From Streptomyces sp. CB01201 (GTDB taxonomy: Bacteria > Actinomycetota > Actinomycetes > Streptomycetales > Streptomycetaceae), in assembly GCF_002803085.1 (NCBI RefSeq), contig NZ_NNBJ01000002.1, positions 557,590 through 621,589 of the forward strand: a stretch of DNA of 64,000 bases, written 5' to 3'. Position 1 is the stretch's first letter. Every line of letters starts with the position of its first letter. A program made the translations under genes and the position numbers. Positions 45,398-53,886 of the stretch are shown piece by piece. Below the pieces are notes generated by a model. The model was not told the DNA's origin. It worked only from the letters and a program-made list of their open reading frames with translations, and did no database searches.

Positions 45398-47068
45398 TCA
45401 GAACGAGTAGGGGACGTAGCAGAGCGCGGCGAGCACGATCGCGCCCCAGCCGAGCAGGGCGGGCTTGCGGTACCAGGCGCTGTCGCCCTCGGCGGGCGGC
45501 TCCTCGACGCCGGGCGACTTCGTCCCGTACACCAGGCCGGCCAGTTCGGCGGCGGGCTTGGGCGCCGTGAACAGGGTGACGGCCACCATGACCACCGCGC
45601 CGGCCACGAAGCCGACGATCGCCGAGACGAAGTTGGCGCCCTGGTCGGTCGGGATCGAGATGACGCCCTGCTTGTAGATCCAGAAGTAGTTGACCATCGC
45701 GGCCGTGGTGCCCGCGAGCAGGCCCCACACGCCCGACTTCACCGAGGCCCGCTTCCAGAACATGCCGATCACGAACACCACGAACATCGGCACGTTGAAG
45801 AAGGAGAACAGGGTCTGGAGGTAGCCCATGATGTTGGAGAACGAGGACGCGATGAACGCCGTGCCGATCGAGGCGAGCACGCCGATCGCGGTGATCAGCC
45901 GCCCGAAGCGCAGGTAGTAGCCGTCGGGCTGGTCCTTCTTCACGTACTTGGCCCAGATGTCGTACGTGAACACGGTGTTGAAGGACGACACGTTGGCCGC
46001 CATGCCGGCCATGAACGCGGCGAGCAGACCGGTCACCGCGATGCCGAGCACGCCGTTGGGCAGCAGGTCCTGCATGAGCAGCGGGATCGCGTCGTTGTAG
46101 GTGAGGGACGAGCCGGGGGTGCCGATCTTCGGCACCAGGACGGCCGCGACCAGGCCCGGGATCATCACCAGGAACACGATGAACATCTTCGGGAACGCCG
46201 CGATCAGCGGGGTGCGCCGGGCCGCGCTGAGGTTCTTCGCGGACAGTGCCCGCTGCACCTCGGCGAAGTTGGTCGTCCAGTAGCCGAAGGACAGCACGAA
46301 GCCGAGGCCGAGCACGATGGTCAGCCAGTTGGCGCCGAGCGGGTTGGACTGGCCGATGCCGGTGCCGCCCCACGCGGACAGGAAGTTGTGGCCGTGGCTG
46401 CTCTTGAGCGAGCTGGTCAGGCCGTCCCAGCCGCCGACCCGCTTGAGGCCGAGGATGGTCAGCGGTATGAGCGCGGCCAGGATCACGAAGAACTGGAGCA
46501 CCTCGTTGTAGATCGCCGAGGAGAGGCCGCCGATGGTGATGTAGGCCAGCACGAAGAGACCGGCGACCACGATCGCCACCCACTGCGGCCAGCCGAGCAG
46601 GGCCTCCACGACGATCGAGAGGGCGTAGAGGTTGACGCCCGCGATCAGCACGGCGGCGAACGCGAACAGCGCCGAGGAGAGCAGATGCGCCGACTTGTCG
46701 AAGCGCTGGAGCAGGAACTCCGGTACGGAGCGGACCTTCGAGCCGTAGTAGAAGGGCATCATCACGAGCCCGAGGAAGACCATCGCCGGGATGGCGCCGA
46801 TCCAGTACCAGTGCACGACCGCCACGCCGTACTGGGCGCTGGTCGCGGACATGCCGAGGATCTCGGTGGCGCCGAGGTTGGCCGCGACGAAGGCGAGGCC
46901 GGTGACCCAGGCCGGCAGTGAGCGGCCCGACAGGAAGAAGTCGAGGCTGGTCTTCACACTGGCGCGGGCGGCGAAGCCGATGCCCAGGACGACGATGAAG
47001 TAGATCGCCAGAATCGTGTAGTCGAGCCCGTTGGTGGGGAGCCGGAGCCCCGCGGCCAGATATTGCAT
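45398..47068 (-). CDS. Sodium:solute symporter (SSS/SGLT family)
   Basis: 556 aa from ATG 47068. About 13-14 membrane helices. FVAANLGATEILGMSATSAQYG (TM2) and the SSS signature region ITIGGLSSAIYNEVLQFFVI are present, as in sodium/sugar symporters such as vSGLT. It is divergent from galT, so galactose or a related sugar is the likely cargo; that is inference from position. Upstream there is a TGTTCAG-AAA-CTGAACA dyad shared with the gal operon promoter. Confidence 0.9.
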   Translation of the reverse strand: MQYLAAGLRLPTNGLDYTILAIYFIVVLGIGFAARASVKTSLDFFLSGRSLPAWVTGLAFVAANLGATEILGMSATSAQYGVAVVHWYWIGAIPAMVFLGLVMMPFYYGSKVRSVPEFLLQRFDKSAHLLSSALFAFAAVLIAGVNLYALSIVVEALLGWPQWVAIVVAGLFVLAYITIGGLSSAIYNEVLQFFVILAALIPLTILGLKRVGGWDGLTSSLKSSHGHNFLSAWGGTGIGQSNPLGANWLTIVLGLGFVLSFGYWTTNFAEVQRALSAKNLSAARRTPLIAAFPKMFIVFLVMIPGLVAAVLVPKIGTPGSSLTYNDAIPLLMQDLLPNGVLGIAVTGLLAAFMAGMAANVSSFNTVFTYDIWAKYVKKDQPDGYYLRFGRLITAIGVLASIGTAFIASSFSNIMGYLQTLFSFFNVPMFVVFVIGMFWKRASVKSGVWGLLAGTTAAMVNYFWIYKQGVISIPTDQGANFVSAIVGFVAGAVVMVAVTLFTAPKPAAELAGLVYGTKSPGVEEPPAEGDSAWYRKPALLGWGAIVLAALCYVPYSF

Positions 47069-47119
47069 GCGTACTCGCTTCGTCGCGCTTACTGATCCGG
47101 ACGGGAACCTACGCCTCCG

Positions 47120-47136
47120 TGTTCAGAAACTGAACA
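47120..47136. promoter_or_regulatory. Dyad in the symporter/galT divergent promoter region
   Basis: TGTTCAG-AAA-CTGAACA: 7-bp perfect arms and a three-base spacer, 52 bp upstream of the symporter start. The 229-bp intergenic region also has T/G-rich tracts just before galT. A likely operator for a sugar-responsive regulator not encoded here. Confidence 0.5.
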
Positions 47137-47297
47137 GTTTTGATGAGATTGTTTGTTTGATTGTGATCGAGGGTGCGTTTCGGCATCGCCGCTGGCGGTG
47201 ATCGTTCAGGGCGCGGCAAGCGCTTGCGCGCCCATTGACGGACGCTGTTGGCTTGTGGTTTGTTGTGTGCGATTCTGTTGGATGGTGGAGGTTGCAG

Positions 47298-48353
47298 GTG
47301 AAGAAGACGTCGACCCGGCTCGCCGACGGACGTGAGCTGCTCTACTACGACGCGCGGGACGACCTCGTCCGGGACGAGACCGACCACCGCCCCCTCGACC
47401 CGGTCTCCACCGCGTCCGAGCTGCGCCACGACCCGCTGCTCGGCGACACGGTGGTCGTCGCCTCGCACCGCCAGGGCCGCACCTATCTGCCGCCCGCCGA
47501 CGCCTGCCCCCTGTGCCCCTCGCGTGCGGGCCGCGACAGCGAGATCCCGGCCGCCGACTACGACGTCGTCGTCTTCGAGAACCGCTTCCCCTCGCTCGCC
47601 GGCGACTCCGGCCGCTGCGAGGTCGTCTGCTTCACCCCCGACCACGACGCGTCCTTCGCCGACCTCACCGAGGACCAGGCCGCCCTCGTCCTGGAGGCCT
47701 GGACCGACCGCACCGCCGAACTCGCCGAACTCCCGCAGGTCCAGCAGGTGTTCTGCTTCGAGAACCGGGGCGCCGAGATCGGCGTCACCCTCGGCCACCC
47801 GCACGGCCAGATCTACGGCTACCCCTTCACCACCCCGCGCACCGCCCTCATGCTCCGCTCGCTCGCCGAACACCGCGAGCGCACCGGCGGCCGCAACCTC
47901 TTCGACGACGTGGTCCGGCGCGAGCTCACCGAAGGCGACCGGGTGGTCCTGGAGGGCGAGCACTGGGTGGCCTTCGTGCCGTACGCCGCCCACTGGCCCT
48001 ACGAGGTACACCTCCACCCCAAGCGCCGCGTCCCCGACCTGCGCGCCCTCGACGACGACGCCCGCGCCGAGTTCCCCCGGATCTACCTGGAACTCCTGCG
48101 CCGCTTCGACCGGATCTTCGGCCCCGACGAGCCGCCCACCCCCTACATCGCCGCCTGGCACCAGGCGCCGTTCCGGGGCGAGGGCGCCGCCGAGCGGGGC
48201 GAGTTCGGGCTCCATCTTGAGCTTTTCACCATCCGCCGCACTTCCGGCAAGCTGAAGTACCTCGCGGGTTCCGAGTCCGGCATGAGCGTGTTCATCAACG
48301 ACGTGCCGCCGGAGGCCGCGGCCGAGCGACTGCGAGAGGTGGCCAGCAAGTGA
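47298..48353 (+). CDS. galT: Galactose-1-phosphate uridylyltransferase
   Basis: 351 aa from GTG 47298, preceded by GGTGGAGG. Leloir pathway: swaps UMP between UDP-glucose and galactose-1-phosphate. Zinc-site [17 protein letters not shown], and the active-site [12 protein letters not shown] with the nucleophilic His of the HPH triad; late [20 protein letters not shown] with conserved His/Gln-region residues. The frame is open to 47235, but those codons are not GalT-like. First gene of galTEK, overlapping galE by four bases. Confidence 0.95.
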   Translation: MKKTSTRLADGRELLYYDARDDLVRDETDHRPLDPVSTASELRHDPLLGDTVVVASHRQGRTYLPPADACPLCPSRAGRDSEIPAADYDVVVFENRFPSLAGDSGRCEVVCFTPDHDASFADLTEDQAALVLEAWTDRTAELAELPQVQQVFCFENRGAEIGVTLGHPHGQIYGYPFTTPRTALMLRSLAEHRERTGGRNLFDDVVRRELTEGDRVVLEGEHWVAFVPYAAHWPYEVHLHPKRRVPDLRALDDDARAEFPRIYLELLRRFDRIFGPDEPPTPYIAAWHQAPFRGEGAAERGEFGLHLELFTIRRTSGKLKYLAGSESGMSVFINDVPPEAAAERLREVASK

Positions 48354-49318
48354 GCAAGTACCTGGTGACGGGCGGTGCGGGATATGTGGGCAGCGTGGTG
48401 GCGGCCCACCTCGTCGAGGCCGGCCACGCCGTGACCGTCCTCGACGACCTCTCCACGGGCTTTCGCGAAGCCGTCCCCGCCGGAGCCGCCTTCATCGAGG
48501 GCCGCATCCAGGACGCCGCCCGGTGGCTCGACCCGTCCTTCGACGCCGTCCTCCACTTCGCGGCGTTCTCCCAGGTCGGCGAGTCGGTGGCGGTCCCCGA
48601 GAAGTACTGGAGCAACAACGTCGGCGGCACGATGGCGCTGCTCGCCGCGATGCGCGACGCGGACGTGCGCACGCTGGTGTTCTCCTCCACCGCGGCCACC
48701 TACGGCGAGCCCGTCTCGACCCCGATCACCGAGACCGCCCCCACCGCCCCCACCAGCCCCTACGGCGCCTCCAAGCTGGCGGTGGACCACATGATCGCCG
48801 GCGAGTGCGCGGCCCACGGCCTGGCCGCGGTGTCCCTGCGCTACTTCAACGTGGCGGGCGCGTACGGAAGGTGCGGGGAGCGCCACGCCCCCGAATCCCA
48901 CCTGATCCCGCTGGTGCTCCAAGTGGCCCTGGGCGAGCGGGAGTTCATCTCCGTCTACGGCGACGACTACCCCACCCCCGACGGGACCTGCGTCCGCGAC
49001 TACATCCACGTGGCGGACCTCGCCGAGGCGCACCTGCTCGCCCTGGACGCCGCGACCGCCGGCGAGCACCTCGTCTGCAACCTCGGCAACGGCAACGGGT
49101 TCTCGGTCCGCGAGGTCGTCGAGACCGTGCGCAAGGTGACCGGCCACGAGATCCCCGAGGTCGTCGCGGGCCGGCGCGGCGGCGACCCGGCGGTCCTGGT
49201 GGCCTCCGCCGCCCGCGCCCACGAGCGCCTCGGCTGGCAGCCCTCGCGCGCCGACCTCGCCGGAATCGTCGCGGACGCCTGGGCGTTCGCCCGCCGGACG
49301 GAGCCCGCCGGTGAGTGA
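48350..49318 (+). CDS. galE: UDP-glucose 4-epimerase
   Basis: 322 aa from GTG 48350. Interconverts UDP-galactose and UDP-glucose with tightly bound [12 protein letters not shown] at residues 7-15, [13 protein letters not shown], Ser-Ser-Thr in [12 protein letters not shown], catalytic YGASK at about 142-146, and [16 protein letters not shown]. One unit is non-standard: the substrate loop reads [23 protein letters not shown], as in bacterial GalE. Overlaps galT by 4 and galK by 8 bases. Confidence 0.95.
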   Translation: MSKYLVTGGAGYVGSVVAAHLVEAGHAVTVLDDLSTGFREAVPAGAAFIEGRIQDAARWLDPSFDAVLHFAAFSQVGESVAVPEKYWSNNVGGTMALLAAMRDADVRTLVFSSTAATYGEPVSTPITETAPTAPTSPYGASKLAVDHMIAGECAAHGLAAVSLRYFNVAGAYGRCGERHAPESHLIPLVLQVALGEREFISVYGDDYPTPDGTCVRDYIHVADLAEAHLLALDAATAGEHLVCNLGNGNGFSVREVVETVRKVTGHEIPEVVAGRRGGDPAVLVASAARAHERLGWQPSRADLAGIVADAWAFARRTEPAGE

Positions 49319-50477
49319 ACGGGGTGCTCCGGCACGTGACGTGGCCGCCGCCTTCCGCGCGTTGTACGGATACGAGCCCGAAGGGGTGTGGGCCGCACCC
49401 GGCCGGGTGAACCTCATCGGCGAGTACACCGACTTCAACGAGGGCTTCGTCATGCCGCTCGCCCTGCCGCACACGGCGGTGGCGGCGGTGGCCCGGCGCA
49501 CCGACGGGGCCGTGCGGATCCACTCGGCCGACATCGCGGGACCCGTGGTGGAGCTGCGCGCCGACGAGTTGGCACCGCTGTCCGGCGCGGGCTGGGCGGC
49601 CTACCCGGCGGGCGTGCTGTGGGCACTGCGCGAGGCGGGCCACGCGGTGCCGGGCGCGGACATCCACCTGACGTCGACGGTGCCGACGGGGGCGGGCCTG
49701 TCCTCCTCGGCCGCCCTTGAGGTGGTCACCGCCCTCGCCCTGCGCGACCTGTACGAACTCCCGCTCTCGCTACCGGAGTTGGCCGCGCTGGCGCAGCGGG
49801 CCGAGAACGCGTTCGTCGGCGTGCCGTGCGGGATCATGGACCAGACGGCGTCGGCGTGCTGCGTGGCGGGCCATGTCCTGCACCTGGACGCACGCGACCT
49901 GACGACTCGCCACATCCCCTTCGACCTCCCCGCCCAGGGGCTGCGGCTCCTGGTGGTGGACACCCGCGTGAAACACGCGCTGGGGGACGGCGCGTACGCG
50001 GAGCGGCGCGCCGGCTGCGAGCAGGGCGCGCGGGAGCTGGGTGTACGCACCCTGCGCGAACTCCCCTACGCGCGACTCCCCGACGCGCTGGGGGAGCTGT
50101 CCTCCGGGACGGTCCGCGCCTATGTGCGGCACGTGGTGAGCGACAACGAGCGAGTGACGCGGGTGGCGGGGCTGCTCGCGGCGGGCGATGTCCGCGGGGT
50201 GGGCCCGGTGCTGACCGAGGGGCACGCCTCCCTCCGGGACGATCTGCGGGTGTCCTGCGCGGAGCTGGACCTGGTGGTGGACACGGCGGTGGCCGCCGGG
50301 GCGCTCGGGGCGCGGATGACGGGCGGGGGCTTCGGGGGCTCGGCGATCGTCCTGGCCGAGGAGGCGGCACTGGACGCGGTCGCGAAGGCCGTGGCTGCGG
50401 CTTTCGAGCAGGCGTCCCTGACGGCCCCGAGGATATTCGAGGCGGTGCCGTCGCCGGGGGCCCGGCGCCTGGCCTGA
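49311..50477 (+). CDS. galK: Galactokinase
   Basis: 388 aa from GTG 49311. Phosphorylates galactose at C1. The galactose signature [19 protein letters not shown], the ATP loop [26 protein letters not shown] with the catalytic Asp, and the late GGGFGGSAI are all intact. The last gene of the gal operon; it faces the acetyltransferase gene tail to tail with 28 bp between. Confidence 0.95.
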   Translation: MSERGAPARDVAAAFRALYGYEPEGVWAAPGRVNLIGEYTDFNEGFVMPLALPHTAVAAVARRTDGAVRIHSADIAGPVVELRADELAPLSGAGWAAYPAGVLWALREAGHAVPGADIHLTSTVPTGAGLSSSAALEVVTALALRDLYELPLSLPELAALAQRAENAFVGVPCGIMDQTASACCVAGHVLHLDARDLTTRHIPFDLPAQGLRLLVVDTRVKHALGDGAYAERRAGCEQGARELGVRTLRELPYARLPDALGELSSGTVRAYVRHVVSDNERVTRVAGLLAAGDVRGVGPVLTEGHASLRDDLRVSCAELDLVVDTAVAAGALGARMTGGGFGGSAIVLAEEAALDAVAKAVAAAFEQASLTAPRIFEAVPSPGARRLA

Positions 50478-50505
50478 GGCCCGGCGATTCCCGCCGCACC
50501 CCCGG

Positions 50506-50949
50506 TCAGGGAAGCCGCTTGGTCAGGGTGTACTCCGTGACCCCCGGAGGATAGTCGGGGATCACCGCCACGACCTCGTACCCCCGGCCCCGGTAGAACC
50601 CCGGCGCCTGGAAGTCCCACGTCTCCACCCGGGCAAACCCGCACCCCCGCTCGGAGCGCGCCAACTCCTCGGCATGGCTGAGGAGTTGGGTGCCGAGACC
50701 TGCGGACCGCAGCCCCGGGTCCACCCACAGGAGGTCGACGTGGAGCCAGCCCGCCCAGGTCCGCCCGGTCAGACCCCCGGCCAGCAGGCCCTCCTCGTTC
50801 AACCCCCAGACGTGGAGCGGCACTTCCTTCTCGGCCGGCGTCCCCCGCAGGGCTCGCAGCGCCGGAGACCGCTCGGTGTTGGTGTCCCGCAGGCGCTGCC
50901 CCAGCTGCACCTGCCGGGCCTTGTCCACTTCTGTCTCAAGACGAAACAT
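50506..50949 (-). CDS. GNAT family N-acetyltransferase
   Basis: 147 aa from ATG 50949. TAGGGT (minus strand, 50957-50962) ends seven bases before it, suggesting a leaderless mRNA. Acetyl-CoA motif DLLWVDPGLRSAGLGTQLLSHAEELA, then VETWDFQAPGFYRGRGYEVV, the usual C-terminal GNAT region. Substrate unknown. The longer frame upstream is Arg-rich and unlikely to be translated. Confidence 0.85.
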   Translation of the reverse strand: MFRLETEVDKARQVQLGQRLRDTNTERSPALRALRGTPAEKEVPLHVWGLNEEGLLAGGLTGRTWAGWLHVDLLWVDPGLRSAGLGTQLLSHAEELARSERGCGFARVETWDFQAPGFYRGRGYEVVAVIPDYPPGVTEYTLTKRLP

Positions 50950-51210
50950 GGCACTCACCCTAAACATGCGCACACGCCAAGTAGCCGGACGGGTTCCCTC
51001 AGTTCGGCAAAGTGCCTTCCGCTCACAGCTCACGGCCCTACGCTGATGCACAGCACCGGTGGGGGCCGGTGTCGATCAGGGGGCGAGACAGTCGGGTACG
51101 TCGCCCGGGGCGGGGTAGAACTCAGTGCACGGCGGCGGCCGTGCGACTGCGGTCGCCGGCTCCGGGCGTCGTACCCGTACCGGTCCGCCACCGGACCCTG
51201 GGGGTGTCAC

Positions 51211-51978
51211 TTGGTACGTATCCGAGTTCTCGTGGTGGACGACCATCGCATCTTCGCCGAGTCGCTCGCCGCGGCCCTGGCCGCGGAGCCCGACGTGGAC
51301 GTCGCCGCGGCCGGCAGCGGCCCCGCGGCGCTGCGCTGCCTGGAGCGGGGCGCGGCCGAGGGCCGCAGATTCGATGTGATGCTCGTCGACGCGGACTTGG
51401 GCGCATCGGCCGCGGTCCCGGTCGCCCGTGTGGTGCCCGACGGCGGTGGTGCGGACGGCCTGGTGGACGGCATCTCGCTGGTCGCGGGCGTCCGCGTGGG
51501 CCAGCCCGCGGTGCGTACCGTCGTGCTCGCCGAGAAGGACGACCCGCGCCGGGCCGCCCTCGCCCTCCAGGCCGGCGCCTGCGGCTGGGTCGCCAAGGAC
51601 TGCTCCCTGCAACGGCTGCTCGCCGTGATCCGGGGCGTACTGCGGGACGAGACGCATCTGCCGCCCGCGCTGCTCACCGGCGTGCTGCGGGAGCTGACGG
51701 CCGCGCGCAAGCACCGCACCGAGTCCGAGCGTCTGGTGGAGTCGCTCACCCCGCGCGAGCGCGAGGTGCTGCGCTGCATGGTGGCCGGGCTCGGGCGCAA
51801 GGCGGTCGCCGAGCGGCTGTTCCTGTCCCCGCACACGGTGCGGACCCATATGCAGAACGTGCTCGGCAAGCTGGGCGTGCACTCCACGCTCGCGGCCGTC
51901 GCGCTGGCCCGCCGGGCCGGTGTGGGCCCGGTCGACCTAGCCGGGGATGTTGTCGAACGGGGCGGTCAACTGGCGTAG
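51211..51978 (+). CDS. NarL/LuxR-type response regulator
   Basis: 255 aa from TTG 51211, the only in-frame start near the receiver domain; GGGGGTGTCAC precedes it. VVDDH (residues 9-12) and FDVMLVDADLG with Asp60 as probable phospho-acceptor are present, but the receiver has an extra ~25-residue segment after beta3 (ARVVPDGGGADGLVDGISLVAGVRV). The HTH is LTPREREVLRCMVAGLGRKAVAERLFLSPHTVRTHMQNVLGKLGV. No kinase is adjacent. The last 42 bp overlap the end of the convergent MarR gene. Confidence 0.88.
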   Translation: MVRIRVLVVDDHRIFAESLAAALAAEPDVDVAAAGSGPAALRCLERGAAEGRRFDVMLVDADLGASAAVPVARVVPDGGGADGLVDGISLVAGVRVGQPAVRTVVLAEKDDPRRAALALQAGACGWVAKDCSLQRLLAVIRGVLRDETHLPPALLTGVLRELTAARKHRTESERLVESLTPREREVLRCMVAGLGRKAVAERLFLSPHTVRTHMQNVLGKLGVHSTLAAVALARRAGVGPVDLAGDVVERGGQLA

Positions 51979-52434
51979 CAGCGCGGCCAGTTCGCCCCGC
52001 TCCTTGCGGCTGAGCTCGCCGAGGATGGCCCGCTCCTGTTCGAGCAGGCCCGCGAGCGCCTGGTCGGCGCGGTCGCGCCCCTCGGGGGTGAGCCGCACCA
52101 GGACCCCGCGCCGGTCGCTGGGGTCGGGCAGCCGCTCGACCAGGCCCTTCTTGGCGAGCCGGTCGATCCGGTTGGTCATCGTGCCCGAGGTGACGAGCGT
52201 CTGGGTCAGAAGCTGGCCGGGGGAGAGCTGGTAGGGCGCGCCGGCCCGGCGCAGCGACGTCAGGACGTCGAACTCCCAGGGCTCCAGGCTGTGCTCCGCG
52301 AACGCGAGCCTGCGGGCCCGGTCGAGATGGCGGGCCAGCCTGCTCACCCGGCTGAGCACCTCAAGTGGTTCCACGTCGAGGTCCGGGCGCTCGCGGCGCC
52401 ATGCAGCGACCAGTCGGTCGACCTCATCCTCCAT
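51937..52434 (-). CDS. MarR family transcriptional regulator
   Basis: 165 aa from ATG 52434; TACACT on the minus strand ends seven bases before it, so it is probably leaderless. Winged helix: EPWEFDVLTSLRRAGAPYQLSPGQLLTQTLVTSGTMTNRIDRLAKKGLVERLPDPSDRRGVLVRLTPEGR. Such proteins repress nearby genes until a phenolic or oxidant ligand binds. A TCTTGACGTCAAGA palindrome lies between it and the methyltransferase gene, so that gene and itself are likely targets. Confidence 0.9.
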   Translation of the reverse strand: MEDEVDRLVAAWRRERPDLDVEPLEVLSRVSRLARHLDRARRLAFAEHSLEPWEFDVLTSLRRAGAPYQLSPGQLLTQTLVTSGTMTNRIDRLAKKGLVERLPDPSDRRGVLVRLTPEGRDRADQALAGLLEQERAILGELSRKERGELAALLRQLTAPFDNIPG

Positions 52435-52469
52435 GTCGATCAGTGTAGAGGGTCCCTCGATGTGAAGTC

Positions 52470-52483
52470 TCTTGACGTCAAGA
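52470..52483. promoter_or_regulatory. 14-bp palindrome, candidate MarR operator
   Basis: TCTTGACGTCAAGA, fully self-complementary and close to the TTGA...TCAA layout of MarR operators, in the MarR/methyltransferase divergent region. It is followed by an A/T-rich tract ATATATAT. Confidence 0.65.
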
Positions 52484-52565
52484 TATATATCGAGCCACCA
52501 TTGGGCATGGAGGGGCCGGGACCCTGTTCCGCTTCGCCCAGCCGTACCTGCAAGGGGGCTCGAAC

Positions 52566-53414
52566 ATGTATTCCGATTCATCGTCGACCACACCACCCGG
52601 GCCGCCGGTCTGGGACCCGCAGCAGTATCTGCGCCACGCCGGGCACCGCACACGGCCGTTCCTCGACCTGCTGACCCGCATACCCGACCTGCCCGCGACC
52701 GGCGGCCCCTCGCCCCGGATAGCCGACCTGGGCTGCGGCCCGGGCAACGTCACCGTCCGCCTCGCCGACCGCTGGCCCGACGCCCGCATCACCGGCTTCG
52801 ACCTCTCCCCGCAGATGCTGGCCCAGGCCGACAAGGACTTCGCCGGCACCACCGCGGGCGGCGGCTGGCTGGACTTCCAGGTCGCCGACGCCGCGCACTG
52901 GACGCCCGGCGAGCCCTACGACCTGATCGTCTCCAACGCCGCTCTGCAGTGGGTCCCCAACCACCCCGAGTCGTTCCCGGCCTGGATCGACGGGCTCACC
53001 CCCGGCGGCACCTTCGCCTTCCAGGTTCCGGGCAATTTCACCTCGCCCAGCCACGCGATCCTCGCCGAACTCTGCGAGTCCCCGCGCTGGCGCAGCCGCC
53101 TCGACGACCACGGCCGCCGCTACGTCCACATTCTGGAGCCCGCCGACTACCTGACCCGCCTCGCCGACCTCGGCTGCGAGACCGATGTCTGGGAAACCGT
53201 CTACTGCCAGTTGCTGACCGGCCCCGACCCCGTCCTCGACTGGGTCAAGGGCACCGCCCTGCGCCCCGTCCTGACCGCCCTCGACGGCGACCAGGAGGCC
53301 ATCGACGCCCTGCTCGCCGAATACCGCGACCGCCTGCGCGAGGCCTACCCGCCGGGCCCGCACGGCACGGTCTTCCCCTTCCGCCGCATCTTCGCGGTCG
53401 CCAGGAAGAAGTAG
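52566..53414 (+). CDS. tam: Trans-aconitate 2-methyltransferase
   Basis: 282 aa from ATG 52566. SAM-dependent methylation of trans-aconitate, a spontaneous and inhibitory by-product of the citrate cycle. SAM motif I IADLGCGPGNVTVRLA (about residues 51-66), motif II ITGFDLSPQMLAQA, post-motif LIVSNAALQWVPNH, which is the typical Tam string, and FAFQVPGNFTSPSH. Followed by a VOC gene 10 bp downstream, so probably bicistronic. The MarR palindrome upstream suggests control. Confidence 0.9.
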   Translation: MYSDSSSTTPPGPPVWDPQQYLRHAGHRTRPFLDLLTRIPDLPATGGPSPRIADLGCGPGNVTVRLADRWPDARITGFDLSPQMLAQADKDFAGTTAGGGWLDFQVADAAHWTPGEPYDLIVSNAALQWVPNHPESFPAWIDGLTPGGTFAFQVPGNFTSPSHAILAELCESPRWRSRLDDHGRRYVHILEPADYLTRLADLGCETDVWETVYCQLLTGPDPVLDWVKGTALRPVLTALDGDQEAIDALLAEYRDRLREAYPPGPHGTVFPFRRIFAVARKK

Positions 53415-53424
53415 GGGGACGGAG

Positions 53425-53787
53425 ATGCTCGCCGCCGTCGACCACGTCCAGCTCGCCGCCCCGCCCGGCAGCGAGCCGCGGCTGAGGACGTACTACCGCG
53501 ACGTCCTCGGCATGACCGAGATCCCCAAGCCCCCGCCCCTCGCCGCCCGCGGCGGCTGCTGGTTCGGGTACGGGGGCGTCCAGCTCCACCTGGGCATCGA
53601 GGAGGACTTCCGGCCCGCGAAGAAGGCCCACCCCGGGCTGCGGGTCACCTCGATCGCGGCGTACGCCCGCCGGCTCGCGGAACACGGCGCACCGGTCGTG
53701 TGGGACGAGGGCCTGCCGGGGCACCGCAGGTTCTACTCCGAGGATCCGGTCGGCAACCGCCTGGAGTTCCTGGAGCCGCTCGCCTGA
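53425..53787 (+). CDS. VOC family (glyoxalase/bleomycin-resistance fold) protein
   Basis: 120 aa. One full VOC unit: AAVDHVQLAAPPGSEPRLRTYYRDVLGM at the front, FGYGGVQLHLGIEEDF, and FYSEDPVGNRLEFLEPL at the end. Metal-ligand positions (His in VDHVQL, His in LHLG, Glu in LEFLE) are retained, so a metal-dependent lyase, dioxygenase or antibiotic-binding role is possible. Likely cotranscribed with tam. Confidence 0.85.
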   Translation: MLAAVDHVQLAAPPGSEPRLRTYYRDVLGMTEIPKPPPLAARGGCWFGYGGVQLHLGIEEDFRPAKKAHPGLRVTSIAAYARRLAEHGAPVVWDEGLPGHRRFYSEDPVGNRLEFLEPLA

Positions 53788-53826
53788 ACCGCTCGCCCGA
53801 GCCGCCCGGCCACTCGCCCACAACGG

Positions 53827-53868
53827 GAGCGCCCTGCCCCCCTCCGTACGGAGGGGGGCAGGGCGCTC
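53827..53868. terminator. 42-bp perfect palindrome, bidirectional terminator
   Basis: Two 21-bp arms, 53827-53847 and 53848-53868, are exact reverse complements with no spacer (centre GTAC). The element separates the convergent VOC gene (+) and VCBS-repeat gene (-). Confidence 0.85.
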
Positions 53869-53886
53869 GGTACCGCTGGGGTCGGC

